DNA from: Cyclina sinensis
Lineage: Eukaryota > Mollusca > Bivalvia > Venerida > Veneridae
DNA: 64,000 nt
Reading direction: 5' to 3'
NCBI GenBank assembly: GCA_012932295.1
Contig: JAAONU010000006.1
Coordinates: forward strand, 27,802,882-27,866,881
Shown here: in pieces, positions 10,435 to 21,244 of the stretch
Layout of the letters: each line of letters starts with the position of its first letter
Numbering within the stretch: the first letter of the stretch is position 1
Notes under the pieces: generated by a model
Databases searched by the model: none
The model's input: the letters and a program-made list of their open reading frames with translations, nothing else
Told to the model about the DNA's origin: nothing
Program-made: the position numbers and the translations under genes

Positions 10435-12756
10435 TGAAATACATAAAAAGCCAAGTATGAGAAATGCAAGGAAACAACTTATCAGTTTTTTAACAAAACA
10501 CATGTATTTACATTACAACTATCGAATTTAAATACATATAACTACGTAAGACTACATCTAATCAGAGATGTAAGTTGGTCAGGACCAAAAACCGGAAAGT
10601 CATTGGAGCCACCAGACGGTGAATCTAACAGACATTTTGGTAAGTCAGACCCCCACCCGCACCACCAATCAACCAAATCAGAACCCGTCCGTGCTGTATT
10701 AATTTCCTTGACTTCAGTAGCTGTTTGTCCTCGCAACCTTTCGACCTGGATTTTTTTCTTGGCACATCGAAAACCTGGATATCCGGAATGCCCTGAAGAC
10801 CTACATCTCTTTCTAATCCATGCAAGGTCATTGGAATAGCATAAGCAGATAAAAATATTTATTCAAGTATTATTTTTGAATTACAGATATTATAAAAAGT
10901 GTATTAGTAATTGCAGTCATGGATTAAAAAAGGCAAGTAAAGAATATGTCATTGGTATTCCTCAATATGTTACTTATAATATAAACATGATTTTTGGTGA
11001 CAAAATATCCCCTTTCAAACTTTTACTTTTTTAAATGAAAAAGGTTTCGTTTCCAGGTGAACTTCACAACTGACAATACAACTTCATACTACAACACATA
11101 CAACATACACATGTAAAGTTTTTTACAAACATACGTATAAAAAGTAACAGACACATACATGAAACATTATTGACTTTAAGCAAGCATATATATACAATCT
11201 TATGACAACATTTGATCCAATGCTACATAAATTGGTTTGATTTACAATTATTAATCTCATTCCATGTTTCAAATCAAATTTACTACATATAAACCTATAT
11301 ATGTCTCAGTTCAAGTGTTCTATAGTCTGACTCTCATTCCATGTTTCAACTTTTTTTCAAATCCCGAATCTCATGCCATGTTTCAATTTCTTATCAAATC
11401 CTGAATCTCATTCCATGATTCAATGTTCTTTTCAAATCCTGAATCTCATGCCATGTTTCAATTTCTTTTTCAAATCATGTTCTCTTTCCATGATTCAATG
11501 TCTTTTTCAAATCCTAAATTTTAAGCCAAGTTTCAATTTATTTATCAAATTCTGAATCTCATACCATTTCTCAGTTAAACCTTAAATGTTATGAATCGGC
11601 ACAAAATATTTTAGTTTGCCCTCTGAAAAGATTGTGTCTTTTTTTATTCTGATAAACAAGTTCACCATTAGAAAACTAATTCATTACAGGAGTGAAGGTT
11701 ATAAATAACACAAACAACACTCACTTTCAATTTATAAATATCAAATTAACATGCAGAAATTCCATACAAGTACTACCAGCAAGGGTTAGGACCAATTGCT
11801 AGGCAAAAAAAACTAAACAATTTCTCAAACCAAGTAACCAACAACTCCTCTTAGATTTAACTTCCAAAGCACAAATGAATTTTTTAAGATTTCCTTTCCA
11901 GAATAAAGCTGATTTATGTTTTTTTACAAATGTCACTCACTATAATGCATTATTGATAGTTCAAAATAAGTATACCCCAAAAAAAAAAAAATTTACAATG
12001 TAACTGCCTCACACACTAAGTAAATAACAAACAAGATCAACTTGTAAACAATGAACTCAAACAGAAAAAAATCATCATCTGTTAAACTGTCAATGGGATC
12101 ATTTGAATGAAGTCTGCTATTCTAAGTGTATAATAAATGTAAAACCTAGGTCAGGCTTTGACATAATAAAAAACACGATCTATTTAAGGTACTAACAACT
12201 AAAATGATAACAAAGGAATGACGTAATCAGAGAAGCCCCGGACTACTGTACGCATATTTGTTTACACTGTTTTAAATATTTATATTGACAGCTTACACGG
12301 GCTTGTATGAAACCAAATTCACAACGTTTATTATACAGTTTGCGATTGTTTTAATGATAGTATAATTCTAACTAACGATCAGTGCAATGTATTTCAAAAG
12401 CACTGGAAATATGAGGCCCCGACTAAGCATAAAACCTAAATGAATGTAGGTCACAATCACGTGGGTTGTTTTGTAAACAAATCGATCACGACTCACTGAT
12501 AAGAAAATAATATAAGGTGAAATATCCTACGTAATGTTGAATCACCCACACATACAATTAATGATATGTTTTCCAAAACAGTGACCTTATAACGTTCGCA
12601 GATACTTTTCACAACAACTTATTATGCAACATCGTCGGCCCACACATGCACGCTAGATCCGTTATGTTTCCACCGAATGCAAATTCTATTTCCGCTTTCA
12701 AGCAACAATAAATATCAAACAACTTACAATCATAAAAAAGCAAACACGTAACTTAC
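10435..12756. other. Presumed intron or intergenic region inside the TIR element
   Basis: No exon with good splice sites was found between the two candidate exons. The stretch 10560-10830 is relatively GC-rich, with open frames on both strands (for example a frame reading GGVGVG-like residues), but no start, splice or family signal decides between them. The remainder is AT-rich. Confidence 0.35.
11330..11575 (+). repeat. ~43-bp minisatellite
   Basis: Six units of TCTCATTCCATGTTTCAA followed by TTTTTCAAATCCTGAA, spaced about 42-43 bp apart. Confidence 0.85.
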
Positions 12757-12854
12757 CTTTTCTTTGGTTTTTCAACAGCAGTTCTCAATTTAAATTCTTC
12801 TTCTGCCTGGTAATACGTCTGGCTAATATGGCGGCGTTGGAGAAACTGAGACAT
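12757..12854 (-). CDS. Putative first coding exon
   Basis: On the minus strand an ATG at 12854 opens 32 codons beginning MSQFLQRRHISQTYYQAEEE and ending with AAG AAA AG before a consensus donor GTAAGT. The upstream bases (TCGGAATG) are an acceptable start context, and the exon follows a CpG-containing stretch that could be a promoter. The product is basic, with no recognised domain and no obvious membrane segment. It is the likely partner of the terminal exon at 10176-10434, with an intervening exon not identified. It could instead be the first exon of another gene. Confidence 0.5.
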
Positions 12855-13254
12855 TCCGATCACAATTGTCCGAAGTTTTACGGAAATAGCCGAGCAACTT
12901 TCATTTGGTAAATAGATATCCATCCGCGTAATTTGTGATTTGACTTAATATTTTGATTGACTATTCTAAAAGCCAAAGTTTCTTTTAATCGTTAAATGCG
13001 TTATAATTAGTTGGATACTTTTATAAAATTGTGCTGTTTCTTTCTTTTAAATTGCTGGTTGTATGCTGGTTGTAAGCAGTTTTGAGAACTACTTTGTGTT
13101 GTATGTTTCGCAGGGAAGCGCTGTGCCAGATCTTGAATGCCACCATTGTATTTCCTGATCTGCGATCAGAAAATACAAAAATGTAATAACAAATGAATAT
13201 TGAAATGTATGAATCATTTAAATGTATGAATCATTTTATTGGAATTCTTAATAT

Positions 13255-14014
13255 ATTTACCAGTGGTTTGAAAATGTAAACAAGGTCCCGAATTTCAAAT
13301 ATTTTTTCATAAATAAGTCTTATAAACGCGGCGTAAAGTATTACGATCACGGCGTAAAGTAGTATGAACCCGGCGTAAAGTATTATGAACTCGGCTTAAA
13401 GTATTAAATAGAATGACGAAGTACATATTAAAGTTTCATTTCATTAGTTATATGCTTTTTTACTTAAGAAAAAATATAATTACAAGTGGATTTTAAAATG
13501 TAAACAAGGTCCAGATTTTCAAATATTTTTTCATAAATAAGTCTTATAAACGCGGCGTAAAGTATCATGAACCCGGCGTAAAGTACCATATAGACAGACG
13601 AAATACAGATTAAAGTTTCATTTCATTAGTTACATGCATTTTTACTTAAAAATATATTTACCAGTGGATTTTAAAATGTAAATATCGTCCAGAACTTCAA
13701 GTATTAAATAGAATGACGAAATACATATTAAAGTTTCATTTCATTAGTTATATGCATTTTGACTTAAAAATATAATTACAAGTGAATTTTAAAATGTAAA
13801 CAAGGTCCAGATTTTCAAATAGTTTTAAAAAATAAGTCTTATAAACGCGGCGTAGAGTATCATGAACCCGGCGTAAAGTACAATATAGACGGACGAAATA
13901 CAGATTAAAGTTTCATTTCATTAGTGACATACATTTTTACTTAAAAATATATTTACCAGTGGATTTTAAAATGTAAACAAGGTCCAGAATTTCAAATATT
14001 TTTCATAAATAAGC
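13255..14014 (+). repeat. Subterminal GGCGTAAAGTA repeats, right
   Basis: Three to four units of ~230 bp with AACCCGGCGTAAAGTA, TTTCATTTCATTAGTTATAT and AATGTAAACAAGGTCC blocks, in the same orientation as the left array. They end at the right TIR. Confidence 0.85.
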
Positions 14015-14282
14015 TTTATAATACTTTACGCCTCTTTACGCCAAAAAGTATACTTTACGTACTTTAGGCACACCCCGTGACTGGCTTGTCGACAGTGTAT
14101 ACACCGGTCTCTTTCAAATCGACTGACCTACTGAGCGGGAAAGGGGAAAACGACAACGGGCTGAGTATGATTTCACTATGCGCATGCGTTAATTTTGGGT
14201 TTAAAATAGACAATCTAATTTTAGAGCCTTTCTGGTTTCCCAATATTGTTTTTCTCGGTTTTCTACAACTCTCTTCTTCGGT

Positions 14283-14469
14283 CCGGTAGCGCGCAATGGA
14301 GGAACAGTCTTGGTAGACGTGTTTTTATGGAAAAAAGACAGACTTTACGGATGTGTAAGATCTTCAATTGACTGTGAAGAAATTATTGAAGATTTTGAAT
14401 ATAATACATGTACGTCATATGCGTGTATCAGAAGTTCAAAGAAATTCGGAAGTTTTGATCTTACTGAAG
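14283..14469 (+). CDS. Possible exon of an unrecognised gene
   Basis: An open frame reads through RNGGTVLVDVFLWKKDRLYG and ends SKKFGSFDLTEG at a consensus donor (GAAG|GTAAGA). Residue use (Trp, Cys, Tyr) and the donor support a coding exon. No ATG lies in this frame; an ATG at 14296 is in another frame and stops after six codons. The start or acceptor is therefore upstream or lost. No domain is recognised. It begins about 200 bp outside the TIR element. Confidence 0.35.
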
Positions 14470-14665
14470 GTAAGACAAGAAAGGATTATTTGTTACTGAT
14501 GCGTTGTTTCGTTGAAAAAATAAATAAACGCATGTGTATAATTAGGTATGTTAGATAATTTAAACACGGGAATAATGATATATTCATGATATATTATTTA
14601 AACATGTATATGTATCCAAGCACAATACTTTTATCTCTTTTTAGATCTATAATAATAGTCTTTTA

Positions 14666-14715
14666 CAAAAAAAGAAAGAAAGAAGAAAGAAAAAAGAAAG
14701 GAAGAAAGAAAAACA
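14666..14715 (+). repeat. GAAA-rich simple repeat
   Basis: A low-complexity tract of AAAGAAAG and AAGAAAGGAAG units. Confidence 0.9.
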
Positions 14716-14776
14716 TTTTACATTAACGTCACTGCATTAAATGTATTGTTTCTTTCACTGTTTGACTTTTTTATAT

Positions 14777-14812
14777 TAGAGTTTATTAGAGTTTATTAGA
14801 GTTTATTAATAT
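14777..14812 (-). repeat. LINE 3' tail repeats
   Basis: About three copies of the 10-mer ATTAGAGTTT on the plus strand, i.e. AAACTCTAAT on the LINE's own strand, mark the 3' terminus. Many LINE clades carry such short tail repeats in place of poly(A). Confidence 0.7.
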
Positions 14813-15054
14813 ATACAATAGGCAAAAATGCCCCTGAGTACACATTGTACAAAACAAATACATACATATGCATTAAAACTTATTATCTAATTATTAGTAA
14901 CAAACACAATACAAGTTTATAATAATGCACTATGTAAGTAAATAATTATAACTGGTCTGCTCAGTGTCAGATACACAAACAAGACAATTATATACATATA
15001 TTTATATACTTGAGAAGCGTGAGGGACAGCGATACTATAATTTCTTTTGCCATA

Positions 15055-18000
15055 TTATTCAAAGTACAAAGCATTTCTAATTTCAAAAGATTTATGAATA
15101 TACATAGACAAATTTCTTAATTCAACTGCATTTTCTGAACTCATTAATTCAATGAATTTAGGTATATTTGGTCTTGTCCAATAAAACCGTTTTATATATC
15201 TTCTTCTCAGATCAATATACAGTGGACATTCTAACAGGAAATGGAATTCATCTTCTAAACAATTTAAACAAGATTTACATTTTCTTTCATTTATAGGTAC
15301 AGCAATAGGTTTATGCCATCTACCGGTCTCGATTTCTAACTTGTGAGCTGAAACTCTGAAGCGTGAAAGTGAAACACGGAACTTTTCTTTATTAATATAC
15401 GTAAAATATGGTTGCAACCTAAAATTAGCAAACAAAGAATAGCATCTAGCACGAGTAGAATAATTTATCTCAGCATTCCAATTCTGTATAAAAATATCAG
15501 TAGATCTTTGTTTGACCAGGTTGATAAAAGCATTTACATTTCCAACACCTTGATTTAACCAAGCTTCATATAAACCTAGAGACCGTAGTAAATTTTTAAC
15601 ATTCATTGCCCACGAAATATGGTTGTTGCTATCTACATTTCTATACATTAAAGAATACAATTTCTTTACATACTTAGTATCATCTAATTGTATAATTTTT
15701 AACCAATATCTAATAACATTTATTACTCTTCTTGATTTTAGACTAGTTCTACCTAACTCACCATAAATAAAATTGTTTTGTGTTTGACCTCTCACCCCCA
15801 ACACAGTTTTGCAAAAATGTACATGTATTCCTTCTAATCTCTTGCTATCATTTAAACCCCAGACTTCGGAACCATAATTTAGGATGGGTAAAATAAGTTT
15901 ATCAAACAAGTCTAATTTATGTTGAACTGTTATACCAGGATATTTTATTAAATATGACTTAAGTTTATAGATTGCTTTCACTGCTTGGCCAGCCAACGTT
16001 TCAAACGTTGCATTAAAAGATCCGCCTGTAGTAAAAACAATACCAAGGTATGTAAACTTAGACACAACTTCAAGAACATTATCTTTGTAAACAAATCTTG
16101 TATTTTTACATAATCTTCCACCTTTCCTGAAAATCATCACTTTAGTTTTGGTAGTGTTTACAGTAAGTTTCCATTTATCACAATAATTTTCAAGTAACAG
16201 TAAGCCATGTTTTAACCCTTTTTCTGTTTCTGACATAATAACAATATCATCAGCATAAAGTAATAAAAACAATTTAAACATATCCAACCCTATACCTTCA
16301 AAACCATTCAGGATGAAGTGTTCTTCTATGTCATTTAAATACATACTGAATAAAAACGGGGAGAGTGATTCCCCTTGCCTTACTCCTAACAAACAAATAA
16401 AATCATCACTAAGTGTATTATTGTATTTTACTCTAGACCTAACATTTTCATACATAGATTTAATTATGTCTAACATTTTACCTCTTACACCAAGTTTTAT
16501 CAATTTATACCAAATTATATCTCTCACTAAGTAATCAAATGCTTTAGTAAAATCTACATAAGCTGTGTATAACCTCTTATTGTTATTAAGTAAGTGTGTA
16601 ATTAAACCATGGAATACAAAAATATTATCAATAGTACCCATGCACTTTCGAAAGCCAGCCTGTGCCTCTATATATACATAATATTTTTCAGCCCATTCAT
16701 TTAACCTGTCATTTAACACTTTTGTAAACAATTTACCAAATGTGGATAACAATGTGATACCTCTATAATTACTAACTTCATCAACATCTCCTTTTTTATG
16801 TAATGGTACTATGAACCCTTCAGACCAGTCTTCTGGAAAATATCTTAAATCAAACAACTTGTTAAATAATACACAAATAATGTTTACAAAATTTTCACAA
16901 CATGATCCATACTTAAAAAATTCATTAATCAAATAATCAGACCCAGCAGATTTGCCTGAGTGCAACTTTTTACAGGCCTTAATTATTTCTTCAACACAAA
17001 AAGGTACATTTAGTTCTGAAAACATGACATCCAACTCACCATTTTGGTATCTTTCATTATAGTACATAACATCATCATCTGGTTGGTAAAATACTGATTC
17101 AGGATCATTTATGGCTTTAAAGTAATTTAAAAAGTTATCTGATGACAAAGAACATTTTGTAATTTTGTGTGTAGAACCTTTCAACATATTCCAGTATTTC
17201 TTTGCATTTGACAGTCGTGCTGTTTCAAGACGTTGTGTTTCATTTTTATCATAAACAAATTTTTTTTTTCTTAATGTACTTTTATATTTACTTCTTGCTT
17301 GTACCATTGAAATTCTAGTATCATTACATGGGTTATTTCTGTGAAAATTTAAACTTGTGTAATAATTTCTTTTCAACTGTTTACATTCCTCATCAAAATA
17401 AGGCACCTTTTTCTCAATATCAGCTGTTATATATTGTTTATTAGTGCTATGAACATTCTTTTTAAATAAAGGTGAAGCCACATCTTCTAAAATACTGCAA
17501 AAAGAATGTAAACTCTCATTTATATCTAAATTATTTCCTGCAGCATTAATTACTTGACATAAACTATCAAACTGCTGTGTAGTAGTATCTTCTAAAAGTG
17601 CATTTACATAAAGATCCTTTTTACTATTATCCCATTTATACATGTATGGTATACTCTGTAAATTGTTACAAACATTCTCATAATTTTCTGGTTTAACAAA
17701 ACATGAATTTAAATTAAAATCTATAACACAATGGTCAGACATAATATTGGGGTCATGTACTTCAAAGGTGCTAAAAAGATTAAACATTTTATATTTAGTT
17801 AAAACCATATCAATAACACTACTACCTTGGACATTTGTACATGTATATTTACCAATATTACCATCTATTCCTACTCTTCCATTCAAGATCCTTAAACCTG
17901 AAGCTTTACAAAATTCCAGTAATGACCTACCATATTCATTTACAGTTTTATCTTGACTTTTCCTGTGTAAAACATCATCTGAAACATATTCATCTGGTAA

Positions 18001-18567
18001 TAAATCATTAATAAACACATTTTCATTTTCTACATAGTCTGGTCTTTCAGCAACTCTTGAATTAAAATCCCCAGTGACAATAAAATTACATTTATTATCA
18101 TACAAATTTTCAAAGTATATCATATCATTTGCAATCATATCAAAAATGGATTGTTCTGCAAATATTTCCCTGGAACTGCCTTTAGGTACATTATAGGTTA
18201 AACACAGAAAAACATCAGTGTCAAGATTAAACAGACATTTATCAAATTTAAGCCACATTATTGAATCACAAGAACTTTTCACAAAATTGACATGTTTCCT
18301 CAATTTATCATGTACGTATACAATCAAACCACCACTGTTTCTCTTAGCTCCTTTAGATTTACATTTTCTATGAACAACAAAGTTATGAAAATTAGGTACA
18401 TCATAATTATAATTTTCACTAGACCACGTTTCAGTGAAGAGCAAAATATCATGACCTTTAAATAACAGTTTCATTTCTTCGCTGTCAAGTTTATTAAAAC
18501 TTTTGCCAATAAGCCCCTGCACATTTAACAAACAACATCTAATTTCGCTGTGCTCCTCTACGCTGAC
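15055..18567 (-). CDS. LINE ORF2: endonuclease and reverse transcriptase
   Basis: The frame is open from the codon after ORF1's TAG to a stop at 15055; from the TTG at 18531 it is 1158 codons. Numbering from that TTG, the apurinic-type endonuclease shows LNVQGL (2-7), TETW (33-36), GDFNSR (154-159), SSVIDMVL (237-244) and SDHCVIDF (265-272), so the catalytic residues are present. The reverse transcriptase has YVDFTKAFD (~658), GVRQGESLSP and LLYADDIVIM (catalytic ADD ~760). A CX2C-X8-HX4C knuckle lies near 1081-1100. It nicks target DNA and copies the element RNA by target-primed reverse transcription. The first in-frame ATG (18474-18472) lies beyond the first endonuclease strand with its conserved Asn, so how ORF2 translation starts is unclear. 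Confidence 0.93.
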   Translation of the reverse strand, partial: VSVEEHSEIRCCLLNVQGLIGKSFNKLDSEEMKLLFKGHDILLFTETWSSENYNYDVPNFHNFVVHRKCKSKGAKRNSGGLIVYVHDKLRKHVNFVKSSCDSIMWLKFDKCLFNLDTDVFLCLTYNVPKGSSREIFAEQSIFDMIANDMIYFENLYDNKCNFIVTGDFNSRVAERPDYVENENVFINDLLPDEYVSDDVLHRKSQDKTVNEYGRSLLEFCKASGLRILNGRVGIDGNIGKYTCTNVQGSSVIDMVLTKYKMFNLFSTFEVHDPNIMSDHCVIDFNLNSCFVKPENYENVCNNLQSIPYMYKWDNSKKDLYVNALLEDTTTQQFDSLCQVINAAGNNLDINESLHSFCSILEDVASPLFKKNVHSTNKQYITADIEKKVPYFDEECKQLKRNYYTSLNFHRNNPCNDTRISMVQARSKYKSTLRKKKFVYDKNETQRLETARLSNAKKYWNMLKGSTHKITKCSLSSDNFLNYFKAINDPESVFYQPDDDVMYYNERYQNGELDVMFSELNVPFCVEEIIKACKKLHSGKSAGSDYLINEFFKYGSCCENFVNIICVLFNKLFDLRYFPEDWSEGFIVPLHKKGDVDEVSNYRGITLLSTFGKLFTKVLNDRLNEWAEKYYVYIEAQAGFRKCMGTIDNIFVFHGLITHLLNNNKRLYTAYVDFTKAFDYLVRDIIWYKLIKLGVRGKMLDIIKSMYENVRSRVKYNNTLSDDFICLLGVRQGESLSPFLFSMYLNDIEEHFILNGFEGIGLDMFKLFLLLYADDIVIMSETEKGLKHGLLLLENYCDKWKLTVNTTKTKVMIFRKGGRLCKNTRFVYKDNVLEVVSKFTYLGIVFTTGGSFNATFETLAGQAVKAIYKLKSYLIKYPGITVQHKLDLFDKLILPILNYGSEVWGLNDSKRLEGIHVHFCKTVLGVRGQTQNNFIYGELGRTSLKSRRVINVIRYWLKIIQLDDTKYVKKLYSLMYRNVDSNNHISWAMNVKNLLRSLGLYEAWLNQGVGNVNAFINLVKQRSTDIFIQNWNAEINYSTRARCYSLFANFRLQPYFTYINKEKFRVSLSRFRVSAHKLEIETGRWHKPIAVPINERKCKSCLNCLEDEFHFLLECPLYIDLRRRYIKRFYWTRPNIPKFIELMSSENAVELRNLSMYIHKSFEIRNALYFE

Positions 18568-20043
18568 CTATTTACTTTTCCCTCTCTCAACGTTTGACCT
18601 AGATTTTACATCATTGTTGTTATTTTTGTATCTGCTTCTCTGCTCCGTTGTATTGGTCGTAGCTGGTTCCCTCCCCTTTGTATTGGTTAGTTTATTTTTA
18701 GAGTATGTTGGGCTATTTTTAGATTTTGGTTTCCCATCTGTTTTCTCATTCACATGTATGTGAACACGTGTGTTGGACTGTACACGTTTTGTTTTATTTT
18801 TCCTCGGCGGAGTTTTAATAGGCACAGAACTTGTTTTCATTTCGCTACTCAGGGATATACTATCAATTAAACGTATAGGTAACAGATTTTCATCACCTTT
18901 TGTTTTGCTATTTTCACATTTATTTTCTACACAATTCATGTTTACACACTGATCACGTGATTCGCGTTTGTTTACATCTGAGCGCGTGTTTCCGCTTTCT
19001 GTTGATATTTCGTCTTGGAATCGTTCCTCGAATACCTCACTGCTATCACCGCTGTTTTCATCCGATTCTCGATCGTTATCTACCACTGTACTCTCCGAAT
19101 ACACTCGCTCGTTTTTGTTTTTATCTAGATCGTGCCATTTTGTCTCCTTGAGTCTGTCACTACCTAACACTTTAAACCAGTCCGGCAGAGCGTCATGTAC
19201 GCACTTGCCATCAATGAAGAGTCTGGCTGGATACCTCAACTGCACCTTTTGATGCCTTGATCTTGCTTCCCTTGCCTCTTTTGACTTGTACAAATTAGCC
19301 CTAGCAACAGAGATCTCTTTAGGGTATTGTCTGTCAACTCCAAAATTTGTCCCTTTCAGTTTATACGACTTGCTCAAGATAATTTCAGTGTCAACATAAT
19401 CTCGAAACCGTACTACCATAGGACGCTTTGGGTCCTGTCTTTTTCTATGCACCTCATCTGGGACTTGTCCCAACCTATGTGCCCTGTCAATTTGCATTTC
19501 ACTAGTGTCAATATCTAGTTCATCCTCAAGGAAATTGAAAACTAGGCTCTTACTATTGTATCTACATTTCTCAGTCAACCCATAAATCACAACGTTATTT
19601 CTCATACTTCTAGCCTCACTATCAATGGACTTATAAGAAAGTATCTTAGCATTCCACCTCTGGGATTCACATAACTCTTCCATTTTTGTCAATCTGTCAT
19701 TTAAACTACTGACACATTCATTGACCATTCTCACCTCGTCTCGATACGATGTTTGTTTTAATTCTAAGTCTTTGATCTTGTCATAGTTTCTGTTTAATTG
19801 TTCAAAGATACAGATCAATTTATCATTAGTCTGCATACCTGCAAATCCATCTATGCTGCCACTGCTACCCTTTTTTCTCTTTCTCGATACTGTTTTAAAT
19901 TCATTGTGATAGGCGCCATTTTGCCTTTGTTCAAATCGATTTTGAGTGGACACTGCACATTCATCTACAAAATCCTCCAAGATCTCGCCACTACTATCAC
20001 TTTCCATATCACTCACACCTGTAACACATCCTCCACTAGCCAT
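18568..20043 (-). CDS. LINE ORF1 RNA-binding protein
   Basis: 491 codons from an ATG at 20043 to TAG at 18568-18570. Residues ~1-70 are acidic then basic. Residues ~74-145 form a heptad-rich coiled coil, expected to trimerise. Residues ~148-225 (RNNVVIYGL ... RPMVVRFRDY) match the RRM-like part of L1-type ORF1 (transposase_22 family), and ~226-280 (GVDRQYPKEI ... ARLFIDGK) match its C-terminal domain. The last ~210 residues are charged, Ser/Thr/Asn-rich and probably disordered. The known role of such proteins is to coat the element's RNA as a chaperone. The reading frame continues past the TAG straight into ORF2 without another stop. Confidence 0.9.
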   Translation of the reverse strand: MASGGCVTGVSDMESDSSGEILEDFVDECAVSTQNRFEQRQNGAYHNEFKTVSRKRKKGSSGSIDGFAGMQTNDKLICIFEQLNRNYDKIKDLELKQTSYRDEVRMVNECVSSLNDRLTKMEELCESQRWNAKILSYKSIDSEARSMRNNVVIYGLTEKCRYNSKSLVFNFLEDELDIDTSEMQIDRAHRLGQVPDEVHRKRQDPKRPMVVRFRDYVDTEIILSKSYKLKGTNFGVDRQYPKEISVARANLYKSKEAREARSRHQKVQLRYPARLFIDGKCVHDALPDWFKVLGSDRLKETKWHDLDKNKNERVYSESTVVDNDRESDENSGDSSEVFEERFQDEISTESGNTRSDVNKRESRDQCVNMNCVENKCENSKTKGDENLLPIRLIDSISLSSEMKTSSVPIKTPPRKNKTKRVQSNTRVHIHVNEKTDGKPKSKNSPTYSKNKLTNTKGREPATTNTTEQRSRYKNNNNDVKSRSNVERGKSK

Positions 20044-20152
20044 ATTGAAAAATATATCATCCCAGTACTTGATAATTACTGTTTTACTAGAATAAATCTA
20101 CCACTTATATATGACGTTTGGTTCTTGGTTTAGCTTCTGTTACAAGTTTGTT

Positions 20153-20161
20153 TTTTTTTTT

Positions 20162-20201
<40 letters not shown>
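20153..20201 (+). repeat. Poly-T and (GT)n microsatellite
   Basis: A T run is followed by about 18 GT units ending at 20201, just upstream of the LINE ORF1 start. Confidence 0.95.
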
Positions 20202-20203
<2 letters not shown>

Positions 20204-21240
20204 AGAGTACTGTTAAGTTCTGTTTCTCTTCTATTCCCTGCCTATCAGACTGTGTCTGACGCATTGACTGTGAATTATTTAAAAACAAGAATTCATATGT
20301 TGGTGCTTTTAAATAATAATAATACGCTTATTATTTTTGTTGTCATTGTCTATGAATCTGTGAGCTAGTTTTTAAGAAAATCAAATAGAAATATATAGAA
20401 TCGACATAAATAAATTGGTGTCTTTTTTAAAATCTGAATGTGAAACGAGTTTTAAATGATATAATAGTGCTGCTCCGTATTTTCTTTCTATTGATTTGGC
20501 AAATGTTTACACTAGATCGCCATGATTAGTTTAATACTCGTAAAACTATCAGCAACAATCGTGTTAATGTTAACTTTTCTAAACAATAAATGGCTATGTT
20601 GATAGGATAATACTTCAATACTTCAATACTTCACTTCTTGATAGTAACTTCAGACTAGCAGTAAATCTGTCAATCATAATGTTGGGCCATGTGGCAGATT
20701 ATCAGAGCATGTTGGAGGTTTTAAATGTTAATAAACTTTAAACATTCATGATAATTATCAAGTTTTACGATCTTTTTAATAAATAGCCAGTTTTGGCTAG
20801 TTTCTTGGTGGGTAGATCTACTTCTTGGCGTACAACAGAATTTCTCGGTTCAAAACACAAACCCACTAGACACCGGTCTCCTTCCAGGATGTGACTAGTA
20901 CTTAAACACCATGGATACATCATAATTATAATTACATCCCAACTCAAACGTTAATACATTAATAAGAAACATTATTTATTGCTTCAAACATATAGAATTC
21001 CTTCAATAACAATAAATATAAACTACTTTTAAATATATAAAAACACGTGCAAAAAAAAAGAGAATATAAATGATTTCTTGGTAGAAATTAGCCTACATTT
21101 ATAAATGAAATCACGCTTACCATGATAGATATTGACTCATGCTATTGGGCTAACATTGCTGAAGCCCGATGATAAGAATCAAGCCAGGAACATTTTTTTA
21201 AGATTTTCTTAGATTAATAAATTACATTAATAAAATTTCC
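20202..21240. other. No supported gene
   Basis: AT-rich. A 60-codon minus-strand frame at 20765-20947 has no start context, splice sites or family signature. Confidence 0.45.
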
Positions 21241-21244
21241 CTGA

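Larger units (their letters stand above)
7325..14075. mobile_element. 6.75-kb TIR element with 9-bp target duplication, carrying gene exons
   Basis: The left end (7325-7393) and right end (14075 back to about 14015) are inverted repeats sharing CCTAAAGTACGTAAAGTATA, ACTTTTTGG, GTAAAGAGGCGTAAAG and TATTATAAAG; the left has an extra 8 nt. Immediately outside both ends is the same 9-mer CGTGACTGG (7316-7324 and 14076-14084). Inside the ends are subterminal arrays of GGCGTAAAGTA-type repeats. The middle holds a coding exon with a stop (10176-10434), a coding exon with a start (12757-12854), and three tandem arrays. A 9-bp duplication and long TIRs are typical of Mutator-like elements; no transposase is seen, so a Pack-MULE-like gene carrier is inferred. 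Alternatively, a small element may have been enlarged by later insertions. Confidence 0.6.
14778..20160 (-). mobile_element. Apparently intact non-LTR retrotransposon (LINE)
   Basis: Read on the minus strand, the element has a 5' region (about 20160-20044), ORF1 (20043-18568), ORF2 (from about 18567 to 15055), a ~250-bp 3' UTR and a tail of about three AATAAACTCT units (14777-14812) instead of poly(A). Neither ORF carries a frameshift. ORF2 has endonuclease, reverse transcriptase and a C-terminal zinc-knuckle region but no RNase H that I can see. ORF1 is of the L1-like coiled-coil/RRM type. The 5' end is not defined; I could not find a target-site duplication by eye. The clade (for example L1/Tx1-like or CR1/L2-like) needs a reverse-transcriptase tree. 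Confidence 0.9.

Noticed and set aside
10542..10839. Open frames on both strands in a GC-richer patch
   Set aside because: No start context, splice sites or recognisable family decides between strands; it could be an exon of the 10176-12854 gene, but I cannot support it.
14296..14316. ATGGAGGAACAG start, resembling the start at 28765
   Set aside because: It stops after six codons, and its surroundings do not match the 28765/54690 duplicated gene, so the similarity is too short to mean anything.
15055..20043. Plus-strand frames inside the LINE (for example at 18503, 18968, 19798)
   Set aside because: They are antisense shadows of ORF1 and ORF2, with no independent support.
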